Below are positions 44,645 to 56,401 of a DNA stretch of 64,000 nucleotides, piece by piece. The notes beneath the pieces were generated by a model. That model saw only the letters and a list, made by a program, of their open reading frames with translations. It was not told the DNA's origin and did no database searches. This stretch comes from Neostapfia colusana. Taxonomy: Eukaryota > Streptophyta > Magnoliopsida > Poales > Poaceae. Numbering within the stretch: the first letter of the stretch is position 1; every line of letters begins with the position of its first letter. Location of the stretch: NCBI GenBank assembly GCA_030760725.1, contig JASWHV010000005.1:91208622-91272621 (forward strand). Reading direction: 5' to 3'. Position numbers and translations under genes: made by a program.

Positions 44645-47600
44645 TGTAATAGTCCCAAAACTTGTAAATAGAAAACTTGAGCTATGAACAAAGTTGAGTT
44701 TATATACAAGAAATGGGACTTACAAAAACTTTTGTTTACTCATGAAAGTGTTGGCATGTGCAATAAAAACTTTGAATTCAGTTTGAATTAATAGGGTCAC
44801 TTCAAAAAGAAGGGCTTTTTCAAAAGAGGAAATTCAAACTGTTGTTTAAGAAGTTGTATTTGCAATGGCCAACTGAAGCATTAGAGGGCATAATTGAATT
44901 CTTCAGGTTCAAATTATGGGGAAGGCAAACTTTGGGCAAATTTGGAAGTGCTTTGATAGGTATATCAAAGGGGCTTGTAAATTTATTCCAAATTTGAAAT
45001 TTAAATTTGAAACTGTGGCACAACTTGTCAAATGGCCAAATGGCTTTTGAATTTGGATCCCTCATATCTGAATTTGCAATGTGTCAAAATTTGGAGATCT
45101 TTTGGGGCAGAGAGGAGCTGTGGGCCCCAATTGTCATTGATAGGGGAGATAAAAACTTAGCACCTAAGTCTTTGCTCTCGGGTAGACACAAGCTCGATCA
45201 ACGCACGGGGCGCCACCGAGGCTACCCCGAAGCCACCGCCTCACCCCCCTCTCGTGCTGGCGACCAGCTTACCAGCCCCCTTGCCCTCGGCGTGATCCTT
45301 TCCCTCTGAACCGAGCAAACGGTGTTTCTTCTCTCCTCCTCGTGCCCGATAAACACCGAGCTCGCCGCTGCCTCGGTTCTGACCAGGGACGCATGCAAAC
45401 CCAGCACACAACACCGTCTGAACCGCAAAACGGCAAGGCCTGATCGCCTCCACTCCCTCAGCACAAGAGCAGCGCGAATTGCGGGTCCCCTAGCCAGAAA
45501 ACGGCTCCTCTGCGGCGACTTGAAACGAAACCGACGTCGGGCTCTCGTGGGCAGCTCACCACCAAGGGTTTCACGATCAAGCAGCGACGCTCAGAGGTGC
45601 GCCGTACCGCCGTGGTGCTTCTTCCCGGAGCTCAGCTCAAACGGTGATCCTCAGTGACAGAATTCGATGTTTTTCCTCCGGAGCACGACCACGGACCCTC
45701 TGGTAAAGATTTCTCAAATTCGCGCTTAATTTGCACTTAGAGGTCACCAACTCGTGCACAAGGGGTCTAGGCTTAACGGCGGTCTGATCCCCTTCACAAC
45801 CTTAGCTAGAAACCCGTGTTAGCGGCTAATTCCGAGCTTTCCGATCGGTGGCCATGGCAGGAACGCGCGGGCGCATGGTGACAACCGGATTGCCGCCGTT
45901 TCCAAGCTACGCTGAGGCCTTGCCGAGCTAGCCTGTCCTTCACTGATGCTTTAGAGCAAATCCCCCCGAGCCTTTGGCGGGTTAGGGTGCTCGGGCCACG
46001 GCGCCGAAGCTGTACCGAGGGGTGCGCACGTCGCCGACCGATTTCCGGTCACCGGCAGCCCGAGATCACCGCACCATTTAATTCCTCGTAGCTGGAAACC
46101 CCCAGGCGGCAAGTACCAAGCCGAGAGGCGGGGTCGGGAAGCCGGGTCCGGCAAGCTCCGATGAAGTTCCGACGAGGGGGCGGCGCGGGAAAAGAAACCG
46201 GTCCGAGGAAGAAGACGACCGGCGGGTCCCACGTGTCAGCGACGGAAAAATTTTAACTGCTGATCGGCTGTGGCCCCGGGATCCAGTGTGGCTGCGCGGA
46301 AAGGGGTCTGTGGCCCGTGTGGCTCAGCTCCGGCAATTGACACGTGTGCAATGGGCCCACGGTCAGAGTTTAAACATTTCCCCGGTTTATTCAAATAACA
46401 GATTTGATTCAAATTTTGGGAGGGCATAACTTTTGCTAGGAAGCTCCAAATTTAGTGATTCAAATTGGGATGGATTCAGGATGAAAAACTCTATCCAAAT
46501 ATGAAACCCAATTTGTACTAAACTCAATAGAAAATTCTGTAAAATTCTTTAAAATTTTGAGTAGAAGAATTTTAGGAGGAGTTTGGTCCAGCCAAAAATC
46601 CCCAACTTTTTCCAGAATATTTTTTAGGATGTTAGGAAACTCCTGTAAAAGTTTCAGCCCATTTGGAGTTGAATTGGTTAGGGTAATTCTGATTTCAAGT
46701 TTCTGTATTCAAATGAATACAGAAACAATTTCAGAGAATTTCCAAAACTTGGAAATTCAGTTCTGGGCATTCCTTAGCTCCACAAATCCTAGGAAAATTC
46801 ATACATGCTCCCTGAGCTATGAATGAAATTGTGGTTCACTTGAATTTGCATGAAAGTGCAAATTTAATCAGAATTAATTCCTTTTTGCCTGAATACTTAG
46901 GGAATTGTTCTGGGTGATCTACTTAGTGAAATATTATAAATTTTGGTCCAGATGACTTTCTTGTGACAAGGAACTTACAAGAAAATTTCCAGCTCCATTG
47001 GATCCCTGGATCAGTAGTATTCTGTTCAACCTCATTAGGTGACCACCACCCAAGTGATGAAACCTCACTTCTCACTTGATGATAGTGCTTAAACACACCC
47101 CCAAACCACTATCACCAGTGTCATTTTAAATTCTTAAACAGAGTTCCAGGTTTAAACTTGGCTTTAGCATTTGTTAGCAAAGAGTTTTACAATTAAACAT
47201 ATATGCATATTCATAACGTGTAGTGATTAAACGTGGAAAAGTGAAGGAAAGGTGAAGCTTGAATCAAGGAGCAAGAAGGCCAGTGATTAATATTCAAGTC
47301 ATCATCAGCAACTAACTTCATCTTATCTGACTTTAGTCACCTGCAAAACCAAGGCAAGCCCCGGTTTGCATTTAAGTTGTTTTAAAGTTTTCCTTTTGTT
47401 TACTACTATTGGTCAAAGTTTGTATGTGCATTAGGTCAAGGATGTTTTATACTCCACTTGCATAACCAAACATGAACCCTGAGGTCAAGGGTAGAATTGT
47501 GTCATCGCTGTAGAATAAGTCCGTGCTAAATAGACTAGGACATCCGGTAGAAGACGAGTAGTTGGAATCTACTCGCGAGCTATAGTTCAGAATATTATAA

Positions 47601-48766
47601 GTGTGGTTGGGGAAGGAAGCAAACTAAAGTTTACATGTCTAAAGATGAGACCGGGCAGGATGGTTAGGCAGCGACAAGACGAGGTCTTGGTCGAGTAGCT
47701 CTGCCTGTGTAGGTTAAGGACTGACACGTGTGCGGCACCCAGGAGCAGGTATTGAGTTGTGTACCGGATGCTTACTGACATATGGGAACCAGGAAACCGA
47801 TGTAACAGCTTCACTGGATTGTAGAGGCATACCACATCGTCTCGTTAGACCTATGAGCCCGAGACGGCGCGGCCGGTTCTACAGTTTAGTGTCCTGAGAA
47901 AGGTTGCCACATACGACATAATGAAGGATGCCAGAGTTGGGTCTTCAGAGGCGGGCGTATGTGTCGAGTTATCCGGGTAGTGTTTGATTCGAATCACCGT
48001 CCATTGCGGTTATTGATTACAGCTTGCTCCCTGTGTTGTGACGTAGTAATCAAGTTGTGTGGAAATAGTTTGCAAAGTTTTAAATGCTGTTATGATAACT
48101 GTAAATTGCATGAAAACCATGTTTGAAGTAGAGATAGAGCAAACTAAAGTTATTTTCCACCTTGGGACAAGTAACATTGGAATGAAGCGTTTCTTGTTTG
48201 ATTGTGGAGTTCCAATGTTGCTGGGCGCAAGGTCACTACTATTATGGCTAAAATTGGAAAGTTAAGGATGAAGTCGTAGGCGAGCCTTTTCGCAAATTAC
48301 AGGATTAGGTCTTAAGTTACCCTCATGTAGAGTTGCATGCTTTAGGAGAGACGGTTAAGTCTTGTTGAGCCTTTGTGCTCACTCTTGCTATATAAGTGGT
48401 TTTCCAGGTAACCCTCGACGCTATAAAGAAGGTTGTCCGGTGAGACTCAGGAACTTCCGAGTCATGTCACACTTGGAGAACCTAGCCGCTGCCATGTCTT
48501 CGTGCTGCTAGCGAGAGGAGTCCGCGGGCTGGACCCCTTCTCTAGTGCTTCTTAGACATTCGATGTGAGCTATTTATAGACTTCCGCTGTAGCTATTTCA
48601 TGTAAATTATTTACAAAGAACATTTGTAAGCTTCTGCTTTGATTTATGTAATGCATTGTTCTTTATATGTGTGCTGTTGGGTGCCGCATAACACGGCACC
48701 ACCCAATGCGATTCCCGGGCAAGGTGCCCCGTCCCCGTGACGTGATCGGGACGGCGGGTCCTCGCA
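44645..48766 (+). repeat. Element C 3' LTR (complete)
   Basis: It starts TGTAATAGTCCC and ends GGTCCTCGCA, 4122 bases. It contains GTGGGCCCCAATTGTCA at about 45120 and a TATA-like GATAAAAACTT near 45146, upstream of exon 1 (donor at 45702), the inverted repeat at 47555-47575, the conserved block around 47990-48045, and exon 3 from 48408. The right flank GTGTATGGCC equals the B LTR at 57034, showing insertion in B. Confidence 0.9.
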
Positions 48767-49402
48767 GTGTATGGCCAAGAGATCACAAAATAGCCTTTAC
48801 AAAGGGGCTTCTAGATGTATGGACTCACTAAGATTTCACCGGCAGGCTAGAATCTCCAATTCTCCCACCCACGGGCCCCCTCTTGTGCCATGCAGTTCCC
48901 AGGGCAGTCCTCACTCGACTCCCATTCCCCGCGCCTTCCACGGTCCATAACAATCTAGCAACTTACCTAATTAGTCAACTAAGCCGCACCCATACTTGGC
49001 CTTGTGGTGGCACTGTTATCCTGGCATGTGCTCGCATGAACCGTTCCTTAGATCTACGGCAAGTAAACCACCATGTCATGCTACCTCATTCACAAACCCA
49101 GTCTTGCCTAGATCTCCCTCTGATCCATGTTCATTAACAACATCCGTTTCTCATTATCATTACGAGTGCAGTTAGCTAGACACATCTATCTCGCTTCCCA
49201 ATCCCATGGACTCAGCGAAGCTTAAAACAAAAACCATACCCGACTCATAAACTTCCCTGGCGACAAGGGTGGTTTAACCAAAGCTAGTAAACTCCTATAA
49301 AAGGGTTTCCCATCATGTTTGACTCAGGACACACACCTTTTTGCAAAACAAAACAGTTTTTTTTCCCAAAACATAGGATCAATATGGTCAAGGGGCACTT
49401 GC

Positions 49403-49486
49403 CTTGTTCTTGCGGTTCCGGTTGATCTTGGATCTCGAAACCTTGTTGTTGCAGCTCGTCGTAGACAGCTCCATGAGCTTGTCCTG
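49403..49486 (-). other. Putative LTR exon 2, element B
   Basis: 84 bases between CTGTATAG and a CAAG|GCAAGT donor, phase 1 at both ends: GQAHGAVYDELQQQGFEIQD then QPEPQEQ. The 5' LTR copy (57666-57749) differs by a TAA for CAA. It is the same length and pattern as the F exon 2. Confidence 0.48.
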
Positions 49487-49982
49487 CTATACAGGATCAC
49501 GCACATACAAGATTCATAGCAATCAATATCATGCATAAACTTCAACTAGATGCGATGATGCATATACATGCTATCCTATAATCAGTTTTATTAGATCAGT
49601 TTGTACATATTCTTGCATGGCTTGCATGGTTTTATGATGAACAGAGGTGTTCGGACCAAATGTGGACGTGGCGATGATCTTGTCTTTAGATCAACCCGAT
49701 CAACAAGTGATCTCTCCACGAGAAAGCTTCTGTTCGAAAGGAATCGAAGAATAGATGCAAAGAAAACACGACGATGTCGCAAGGTGATATCAGAGACCTA
49801 CCTTACGTTCTTCTTGGTCTCGGGGTCCTTCTCTGATCAGACAGATCATTGGGCTCCCTTACGGCAATCTTCCTCGACTGAACTCCTGCGATGGGCTTAC
49901 TCGGTGAGTTGGGGCCAGGGCTCTAAGTCGTCAGCTCAGGAGTTGGAAAAGAAATTTGTGGTTTCGGCCAAAGGTTCTGGTT

Positions 49983-49992
49983 CTATTTATAA
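49983..49992 (-). promoter_or_regulatory. TATA box of the B 3' LTR
   Basis: The minus strand reads TTATAAATAGAA. The same box is in the 5' LTR at about 58250-58258. It lies about 180 bases downstream of the G-box repeat array. Confidence 0.6.
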
Positions 49993-50184
49993 TCGGGAGA
50001 AGAAGAGTCCTAATCTGATTGGACTTCGAATAAAAGTTCTATTCAGATTATCATTGAATCTTAACAACTTATCTTGAGTTGATTTGGTGCGGTAACATTG
50101 TGGAATTCAGGTCGGTTTCTCCTCCGTACCGGTATTTCTACGCGTACAGAATCCAAAAACCGTTCCAGAACTCGTTACCTCCGC

Positions 50185-50875
50185 GGTGATGAGCTCCGGA
50201 AGCTCCACGTGTCCACCGGGGCCTGGTCTCTGCTTTTCCGCAGAGACGAGCTCCAGTTGTGCCACGTGTCAAGCGAGCGAGACCACCCTCTCCTTCGGAG
50301 GTGGGCTCCGCGTGCGCCACGTATCCTGGCGGTCGGGACCTCCTCTCTGTTCAGAGGTGGCTCCGCGCACGCCACGTGTCAGTGCCGGACCTTCCCTCTC
50401 TCCGGAGGTAGCTCCGGGTGTGCCACGTAGTCATTTCGGACCTCCCTCTCTTTGGAGGCGAGCTCCGTGAATGCCATGCGTCAAGTAGCGCCGGACTCCC
50501 TTTTTCCTCAGAGACGAGCTCTAAGGTAGACACATGTCCAACAGTGACGGACCTCCCAGAGATAAGCTCCGGTGACGACACGTGTCCAATAGAACCGGAT
50601 CTCTCGGAGGTGAGCTCCGAAATCGACACGTATCCCGCGCGACTGGTCCTCTGATTTCCGTGGTGACTAGCCCCGAAGGTGACATGTGTCCTGCAGAACT
50701 ACCTTCGCTTCTCCGCAGAGGCTAGCTCCGGGGGCAACACGTGTCCCACAGGGTCGGACCTCTCCTCCTTTGTGGAGATGAGCCCCGAGCCTGCCACGTA
50801 GCCAGTTAGCGGCGGACCTCTCCCCACTTCGCAGTGATGAGCTCCGAACACGCCACGTGGCCAGCGGGCCGCGGG
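50185..50875 (-). repeat. G-box minisatellite in the B LTR U3 (3' LTR)
   Basis: About 13 imperfect units of 50-60 bases. Each has an ACGT-core motif (CCACGTGTC and variants) plus GGACCTC..CTTCGGAGGTGAGCTCCG, whose CCTC and GGAG arms can pair. It is duplicated in the 5' LTR at 58449-59140. Confidence 0.85.
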
Positions 50876-51016
50876 AGTTGTCTTCGGCGCTCTCTGTGAA
50901 CTGGTTCGGCTCTTTTTGGCTATCTTTTTAATTCTTTCTCTGTTCCTACTTCCTTTAAAATGTTTTCTCTTCATGAAGCATGAATACATGCAGAAACCAA
51001 AAATGAGGGTGTCACA

Positions 51017-51034
51017 AATCTACCCCCCTTAAAT
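51017..51034 (-). other. Polypurine tract of element B
   Basis: The minus strand reads TTTAAGGGGGGTAGATT immediately before the LTR TGTGACACCC. It is like the F tract (TTTAAGGGGGTAGGTT). Confidence 0.8.
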
Positions 51035-52400
51035 TGAATCTCGCCCTCGAGATTCGTTGGTAGAGAATAGATGAGGAAATTCTGCCTTGATGTCTTCTTC
51101 ACGCTGCCATGTAGCTTCAGCTTCGGTGTGATGGCTCCATTGTACCTTGCACCATCGGATCACTTTGTTCCTGGTGACCCTTTCCTTTACGTCCAAAATT
51201 TGGACAGGGTGTTCCGCATAGGTCAGGTCCTCTTGAAGTTCAAGCTCTTCCATTGGTACTTGCTCCTCCGGTACTCCCAAGCACTTCTTGAGCTGGGATA
51301 CATGAAACACGTCATGTACGTCGGAGAGATATGTTGGGAGCTCTAGTTGATGGGCTACTTCTCCTCGCTTGTCCAAAATCTTAAATGGTCCGATGTAGCG
51401 AGGTGCTAGCTTGCCTTTGACGTTGAAACGTCGTTGGCCACGGATAGGTGATACCTTAAGGTATACGAAGTCTCCTACTTCAAAAGTCAACTTTGTTCGC
51501 CTATTGTCCGCATAGCCTTTTTGTCGTGACTGAGCAGCCTTTAAGTTCTCCTGTATCATTTGGACTTGCTTTTCAGCTTCTTGTAGCACTTCGGGTCCAA
51601 ACACCTGGTTCTCTCCAGTTTCATTCCAAAACAGCGGTGTTCTACACCGTCTACCATACAATGCTTTGAAAGGCGACATCTTCAAGCTAGCTTAATACCT
51701 GTTGTTATAGGAGAATTCAGCGTACGGTAAACTCCTATCCCAACTACGCCCACGTTTCAAGGCGCAAGCTCTCAACATGTCTTCCAAAATTTGGTTTGTC
51801 CTTTCGGTTTGTCCATCGATTTGTGGGTGATAGGCGGAGCTAAAATCCAGTCGTGTATCCATAGCTTTCTGCAGCTTCCTCCAGAATCTAGAGGTAAACT
51901 GAGAACCTCAATCTGAGACTATCCTCCTCGGGACTCCATGGCGGCACACGATCTGCTCCATGTACAACTCGGCTAATTGTGCAACGTTGTACTTGGCCCT
52001 TATAGGGAGAAAATGGGCTGTTTTCGTCAATCGGTCCATGATAACCCAGATGGAGTCGTAACCTTACTGAGTACGTGGCAATCCGACGATGAAATCCATA
52101 CTGATGTCCTCCCACTTCCACTCGGGTACCTTCAAGGGTTGCAACAATCCAGCGGGTCTTTGATGTTCGGCCTTCACCCGTTGGCATGTGTCGCATAGGG
52201 CAACGTATTTGGCTATGTCCCTTTTCATACCATCCCACCAATAACAAGTCTTCAAGTCCTTGTACATTTTTGTACTTCCGGGATATATGGAATAGGGTGA
52301 ATCATGTGCCTCTTTTAATATCATGTCGCGTAGGTGCTTCATGTTAGGCACACAAATCCTTTTTCCTAGCCAAAGCGTACCCTTTCTCATCTTCTTTGAA
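51029..52400 (-). pseudogene. Element B integrase and chromodomain (broken)
   Basis: On the minus strand: the HHCC region ending [26 protein letters not shown] then a stop at 52064, a further stop for Arg in IVSD.GSQFTSRFW (about 51912), DGQTERTNQILEDML, and a stop in NNRY.ASLKM (about 51694). The last 218 residues are open: GPFKILDKRGEVAHQLELP, VHDVFHVSQLKKCL, VTRNKVIRWCKVQWSHHTEA and ATWQREEDIKAEFPHLF. The chromodomain-like end is well kept. Confidence 0.87.
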
Positions 52401-53860
52401 ATCCTTCTCTATTCCTTGTCAGATCCTTTCCTTGATCTCCTTGATCTCCTCATCCGTTGCTTGGCCATCTCTTATCTCTTGCTCCAATGAAGAGTGGATC
52501 TCCATCATTTCCATGTTGTTCAAGAATCCGAGGTGTAACCGTTCAAACTCCTTACGTAGTTCAGGTGGTAGCTCCCGAACCGTGAGTTGGTGACATGCTC
52601 CTTTCCGGCTCAATGCATCAGCTACTACATTGGCCTTCCCAGGGTGGTAGTTGATTCCAACATCGTAATCTTTAATGAGTTCCAACCATCGACGTTGCCT
52701 CAAATTCAAGTCCGTTTGTGTAAATATGTACTTGAGGCTTTTATGATCCGTATAGATCTCACATCGATGACCAAGGATATAATGTCTCCATATCTTCAAT
52801 GCATGCACTACTGCTGCTAGCTCCAAGTCATGTGTAGGATAATTAAGCTTGTGCTTCTTTAATTGTTGTGAGGCATAGGCCACCACTTGTCCCTCTTGCA
52901 TGAGCACACATCTGAACCCTTGTCTGGATGCGTCACAGTATATGTCAAAGCTTTTGCTCACATCCGGCAATACCAAAACCGGCGCTGTGGTTAGCCTTTT
53001 CTTGAGTTCCTCAAAACTTCCTTGGCATGCTGGTGTCCATTGAAAGGCTTTTCCCTTTGTTAGCAACTCCGTCATAGGCTTTGCTATCTTAGAGAAGTCC
53101 TTAATGAAGCGTCAGTAGTATCTAGCCATCCCAAGAAAACTCCGAATATCCCTCACGTTTTGCGGTTGGTCCCACTTCAGAACATCTCTCACTTTTCTGG
53201 AATCAACCGATACCCCTTCTTCGGAGATAATGTGGCCTAGGAACGATATTTCCTTTAGCCAAAATTGACACTTGTTAAGCTTGGCATACAATTGATGCTC
53301 ACGCATTTTCTGCAAGGTCAATTTCAAATGTTCTTCATGCTCCTCCTCACTTTTTGAATACACCATAATGTCGTCGATGAAAACCACGACGAACTTATCC
53401 ATGTACTCCACGAAGACCTTGTTCATAAGGTACATGAAGTATGCGGGTGCATTTGTTAACCCAAAAGACATGATGGTATATTCATATGAACCATACCGTG
53501 TTCGAAAGGCAGTCTTGGGTATATCGGAGGGCTTAATCTTCAGCTGGAAATATCCCGACCGAAGATCAACTTTGGAGAACACTCGGGCTCCTTTCATTTG
53601 GTCGAATAGATCCTCTATACGGGGCAGAGGGTATTTCTTCTTGATTGTCACCTCGTTGAGAGACCTATAGTCCACACACATCCTTTGGGTTCCATCCTTC
53701 TTGTCTACGAAGAGCACAGGAGCTCCCCATGGTGACGAGCTTGGACGTATAAAACCCTTCTCCAACTGCTTTTGAATTTGCTTCTTGAGTTCTACTAGTT
53801 CATTGACGGGCATCCTATAGGGTCTCTTTGCTATGGGTGCAGTTCCGGGTACCAAATCAA
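52401..53860 (-). pseudogene. Element B RT and RNase H
   Basis: RT has [68 protein letters not shown] and an intact catalytic FIDDIMVYS. One TGA stands for Arg in MARYY.RF (about 53115). RNase H has [45 protein letters not shown] and [15 protein letters not shown] frameshift near 52400-52420 separates it from integrase. It is one of the better preserved RTs in the window. Confidence 0.88.
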
Positions 53861-54542
53861 TGGCAAACTCAATATCCCAATCAGGTGGCATACCTGGAAG
53901 CTCCTCTGGGAACACGTCCGAGAATTCTTGAACCACTGGAATGCTGTCCAATGTTGCTCCTTCGACGTGGTTCAGGATTGCCTTCTCGGTGGTTTGTTGG
54001 GCTGACTCAAAATCGACACGGATACCGTGCTCATTTATCAACTGCACGCTCCTTACAGCACATTGGATTACCCCGTTGTGCTTGCTTAACCAATCCATCC
54101 CGAGTATTATGTCAATCCCTTGGGAATCCAAGACGATGAGGTTGGCAAGGAAGTCTACCCCCCTTATTTTAAGGCTTACTTTCGGACATACTATATTAGT
54201 CCTCATCTCTGCACCGGGAGAATTAACTAACATAGCACATTTTAGGTGTGATATGGGTAGATTATGCTTGGCAACATACTTGGATGATATGAAGGAATGT
54301 GATGCTCCAGAATCAAATAAGATGGTGGCTGGGTTGGAGTTGGCAAGGAACATACTAATTACGACGTCCTCAGCCTGTTGTGCTTCCTCAGTAGAGACAT
54401 GGTTCACGTTGCCACGAGCATAGTTCTGTTGTCCACGGTTTCCTTGATTGTCCCCACCGAACCTGTTTGGGCATGTTGCCCTGCTGTCCAGGGCCTCTCC
54501 TCGGGCACTGGTTTGCAAAGTGTCATGTTTCCCCACATGCAA
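53861..54542 (-). pseudogene. Element B protease
   Basis: [18 protein letters not shown] leads into [15 protein letters not shown] (active site about 54305-54315), [11 protein letters not shown] and IIDI-type [16 protein letters not shown]. It is open and in frame with RT. The N-terminal part (54430-54540) is out of frame relative to the Gag knuckle. Confidence 0.85.
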
Positions 54543-55533
54543 AGCATGCCCTGTTGCCTACGGCAGCAGGTACGTTGGGGCGGGGGTTTTGAACAGGAGC
54601 GCCCATGTTGGGTCGGGGCACAGGAGGCATGGGCACACGAAGGTGTTTGTGCAACGGGTCGTTGCTGTGGTGGCTGACTAGGGCGATATGCAGGAGCAGT
54701 CGATCCATACTGCGGTGCAGCTGGGGGCATGTACCGAGGTCGTACGTTGCTCCCTTGGGGCTGGTGTGGCATCTTCCTCTTGCACTCTCGCTCGATCTCT
54801 CGGATCTTGCTTTCCACTACTATAGCCTTGTCAACTAGCTTCTAGAAGCTCGCGTAGTCATTGTTGAGGAGCTGAACCTGGATCTCATTGTTCAACCCTC
54901 TCATGAACAGATATTGCCTCCTCTGGTCTGAGTTGACATCTTCGGGGGCATACCGGGACAGTTGTGTGAACTTGTTGAGATACTCATTCACGCTTCTCTA
55001 TCCTTGGCGGAGACCTTCAAACTCCTGTCTCTTGAGCATCATTACACCAGAAGGGATGTAATGAGAGAGGAAACTCTCCTTGAACTCAGTCCAAGTGATC
55101 GTCTCCGGGTCGACATGAGTGTTGCATAGGGCACCCCACCATCAGCGGCAGCTCCCATAAGTTGGTGCGACGCAAAGAGAACCTTCTCTCGGTCATTGCA
55201 CTGCACTATGGCAAGCTTCTTCTCCATGGATTTCAACCAGTCGTCGGCCTCCATGGGGTCGTTAGCTTGAGCAAAGGTGGGTGGTCGAGTCCTCATGAAC
55301 TCACCCTGTCTGTTATGAGCCGACGGTGGTGGTGGCGGTGGTGCCGGAACGGGGTTGTTGTTGTTGGCCTGCAGCTGACCCAAAGTTTGGATCATGGTTT
55401 GCATAAGTTGGTTCTGCATGGCCATCAACCGTTCCAGGTGGTTCTCACCAGCTCCGGGGTTAATAGGAACTTCATCGTGGCCATTCTCTTGGTTGTCACG
55501 GACGTTCCTTCGGCCGGCATTTCCTCTCACCAT
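54404..55533 (-). pseudogene. Element B Gag with zinc knuckle (broken)
   Basis: It starts MVRGNAGRRNVRDNQENG on the minus strand, with a proline run, then ANDPMEADDWLKSMEKKLAI and VLFASHQLMGAAAD. A frameshift near 55140 follows, then out-of-frame IPSGVMMLKRQEFE-type sequence with stops, and KLVDKAIVVESKIREIE. The basic Pro/Gln-rich linker is at 54500-54800. The knuckle begins CFACGETGHF near 54535-54550, just across another frame change. Confidence 0.82.
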
Positions 55534-56041
55534 CTTGAGAGAGATCGAAATAGAATAAAGGTTATAAGGTTAGGTAGATTCCCTCAACTATATGAATCAA
55601 GGTGGGTTGGACTATATATATATTAGCCCATATGAGGATGTGAACAAGTGCCGAGGCATCTCACACCTCTTTCTACTTATGTGTGGATATGGACAATGCT
55701 TTGAGACGTCCCACAACTCACAGTATGCACATAATCACAAACAATCATCACAAGGGCTCACACAACTCCTATTCAAGGCTTTGTTCAATGGGGGGGTTCT
55801 TAGGGTGAATGTCAAATTTGTGATCCAACTATGGATTCTCCTAGGCTTGCATCCTATGGTCAGCGTGGCTTTGCTACCAATCTGTGTCTATCTAGGTTGT
55901 GTGATCTATCCGTGGTAGGTTGATACCAGTCTGTGTCTGATACCAATCTGTGATCTATCTAAGCGTGTAACCTACCGTCAACCGTGGTTCTGGTACCAAT
56001 CTATGATTGTATCTAGGTGTGTAATCTACTCTCAACCGTGG
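55534..56041 (-). other. Element B 5' leader with repeated PBS-like motifs
   Basis: 508 bases, non-coding, ending TCTCTCTCAAG before the gag ATG. Its PBS-proximal third (55864-56041) carries four degenerate copies of the primer-site segment besides the real one. Confidence 0.65.
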
Positions 56042-56053
56042 CTCTGATGCCAG
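56042..56053 (-). other. Primer binding site of element B
   Basis: The minus strand reads TGGCATCAGAGC, one mismatch from the TGGTATCAGAGC of A and C, two bases from the LTR end at 56056. Confidence 0.75.
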
Positions 56054-56366
56054 TCTGTGGCGCCCTCAATTCTATGGAAAACCACGGAACCGAGAACTGA
56101 TGCATATGTGTGCCCAGGATGTTCATCACACATACACATATGTTCCACAAACTGAATTCAGAATATATATAACCACGAATAACAGAGTTTATTACAATGT
56201 TTCATGAGTTTTGGACTCATGCTCAAAGCGGAAGTCTTATTTCTATGCAGCGGAAGTCTTTATTCTAATGCGGAAGCAATTTAACTAATGCAGAAGCAAT
56301 TCTAGGCAGCAGTGGCTCCATCTCTACTCCATCCCCACAGGCAAGGTTGAAAACAGATTTACACGC

Positions 56367-56401
56367 CTAATGCTCCACTTGGTCTTCATAATAATCTTCT
56401 C
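56367..56401 (-). other. Putative LTR exon 3, element B
   Basis: After CATCAGCAACAG the minus strand reads, in phase 1, EDYYEDQVEH then TAG. It is short, acidic and Tyr-containing like exon 3 of the D/X LTRs, although the DNA does not align with them. Confidence 0.43.

Larger units (their letters stand above)
48767..51016 (-). repeat. Element B 3' LTR, proximal part
   Basis: It starts on the minus strand with TGTGACACCCTC at 51016 and matches 57034-59282 of the B 5' LTR with only a few differences per hundred bases by eye. It holds a G-box repeat array, a TATA box and exon 2. It is interrupted by element C, beyond which only 34884-35338 remains, with about 520 bases lost. Confidence 0.88.

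Noticed and set aside
49601..50077. 158-codon open frame antisense to the B LTR
   Set aside because: On the strand opposite B transcription, spanning TATA and exon regions. No conserved motif. The 5' LTR copy breaks it at 58181.
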